Assembly: GCA_905370385.1 (NCBI GenBank)
Contig: CAJPKN010000099.1
Span: forward strand, 1-5,604
Direction: 5' to 3'
DNA: 5,604 nt
Origin: Stomatobaculum longum
GTDB taxonomy: Bacteria; Bacillota; Clostridia; Lachnospirales; Lachnospiraceae
Below, piece by piece: positions 5,565 to 5,604 of the stretch. A program made the translations under genes and the position numbers. Within the stretch, counting starts at the first letter, position 1. Each line of letters opens with the position of its first letter. The notes beneath the pieces are model-generated. The model was not told the origin of the DNA. It made no database searches and saw nothing but the letters and a program-made list of their open reading frames with translations.

Positions 5565-5604
5565 GCCTTAAATTAGAGGCGATTCATCATGTCGCCGTCA
5601 TCGC
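5561..5604 (+). CDS. VOC/glyoxalase-fold protein, N-terminal part (YaeR/GloA2-like; cut by window edge)
   Basis: Only 14 codons are present (MSLKLEAIHHVAVI), then the window ends. The KLEAIHHVAVI pattern matches the first beta strand of vicinal-oxygen-chelate proteins of the YaeR/GloA2 type, where the His at the start of that strand is usually a metal ligand. The ATG shares 4 nt (ATGA) with the glmS stop, and no clear Shine-Dalgarno is seen, so it would be expressed by coupling to glmS. Function within the superfamily (lactoylglutathione lyase, epimerase, resistance protein, or unknown) cannot be told from so short a piece. Confidence 0.65.
   Translation, partial: MSLKLEAIHHVAVI

Noticed and set aside
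5565..5580. GCCT...AGGC hairpin just after the glmS stop as a terminator
   Set aside because: The stem is only 4 bp, no T-run follows, and it lies inside the start of the next gene.

Overview
The window is a GC-rich, tightly packed piece of bacterial chromosome with seven genes, five complete and two cut by the edges. Strong GGAGG-type ribosome binding sites, ATGA-type and TAATG-type gene junctions, a glmS of the type seen in Clostridia and short LeuD-like subunits all suggest a Firmicute. An anaerobic clostridial lineage with a higher-GC genome (for example within Lachnospiraceae) fits best, but that placement is inference from protein style only.

Layout. The right part of the window (3702-5564, plus strand) is glmS, the glutamine-dependent enzyme that makes glucosamine-6-phosphate for peptidoglycan and other amino sugars. 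The first codons of a VOC/glyoxalase-fold gene overlap its stop codon by 4 nt and run off the right edge. The left part (3594 down to 1, minus strand) is a compact operon of five genes in the order small subunit, large subunit, small subunit, large subunit, tcdA. The first four are two complete but diverged two-subunit hydro-lyases of the aconitase / 3-isopropylmalate dehydratase family. The last gene is the start of a tRNA threonylcarbamoyladenosine dehydratase. Every junction in this operon is an overlap or a gap of at most 8 nt, so co-transcription and translational coupling are expected.

The 107-nt gap between the two divergent units (3595-3701) holds a well-formed sigma-A promoter for each side. 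Their -35 boxes fall on the same small palindrome and both have extended -10 boxes of the form TGnTAAAAT. The predicted leaders are only about 20 nt, so there is no room for a glmS ribozyme, a T-box or a leucine attenuator.

Working together: one of the hydro-lyase pairs probably performs the isopropylmalate isomerisation of leucine synthesis, or the analogous citramalate/methylmalate step. The second pair must act on a related 2- or 3-hydroxy acid, but sequence alone does not say which pair does what. No leuA or leuB is in view. Nothing here is mobile, phage-like or CRISPR-like. The duplicated hydratase cassette and the shared promoter region are the points of interest; otherwise this looks like ordinary core metabolism.
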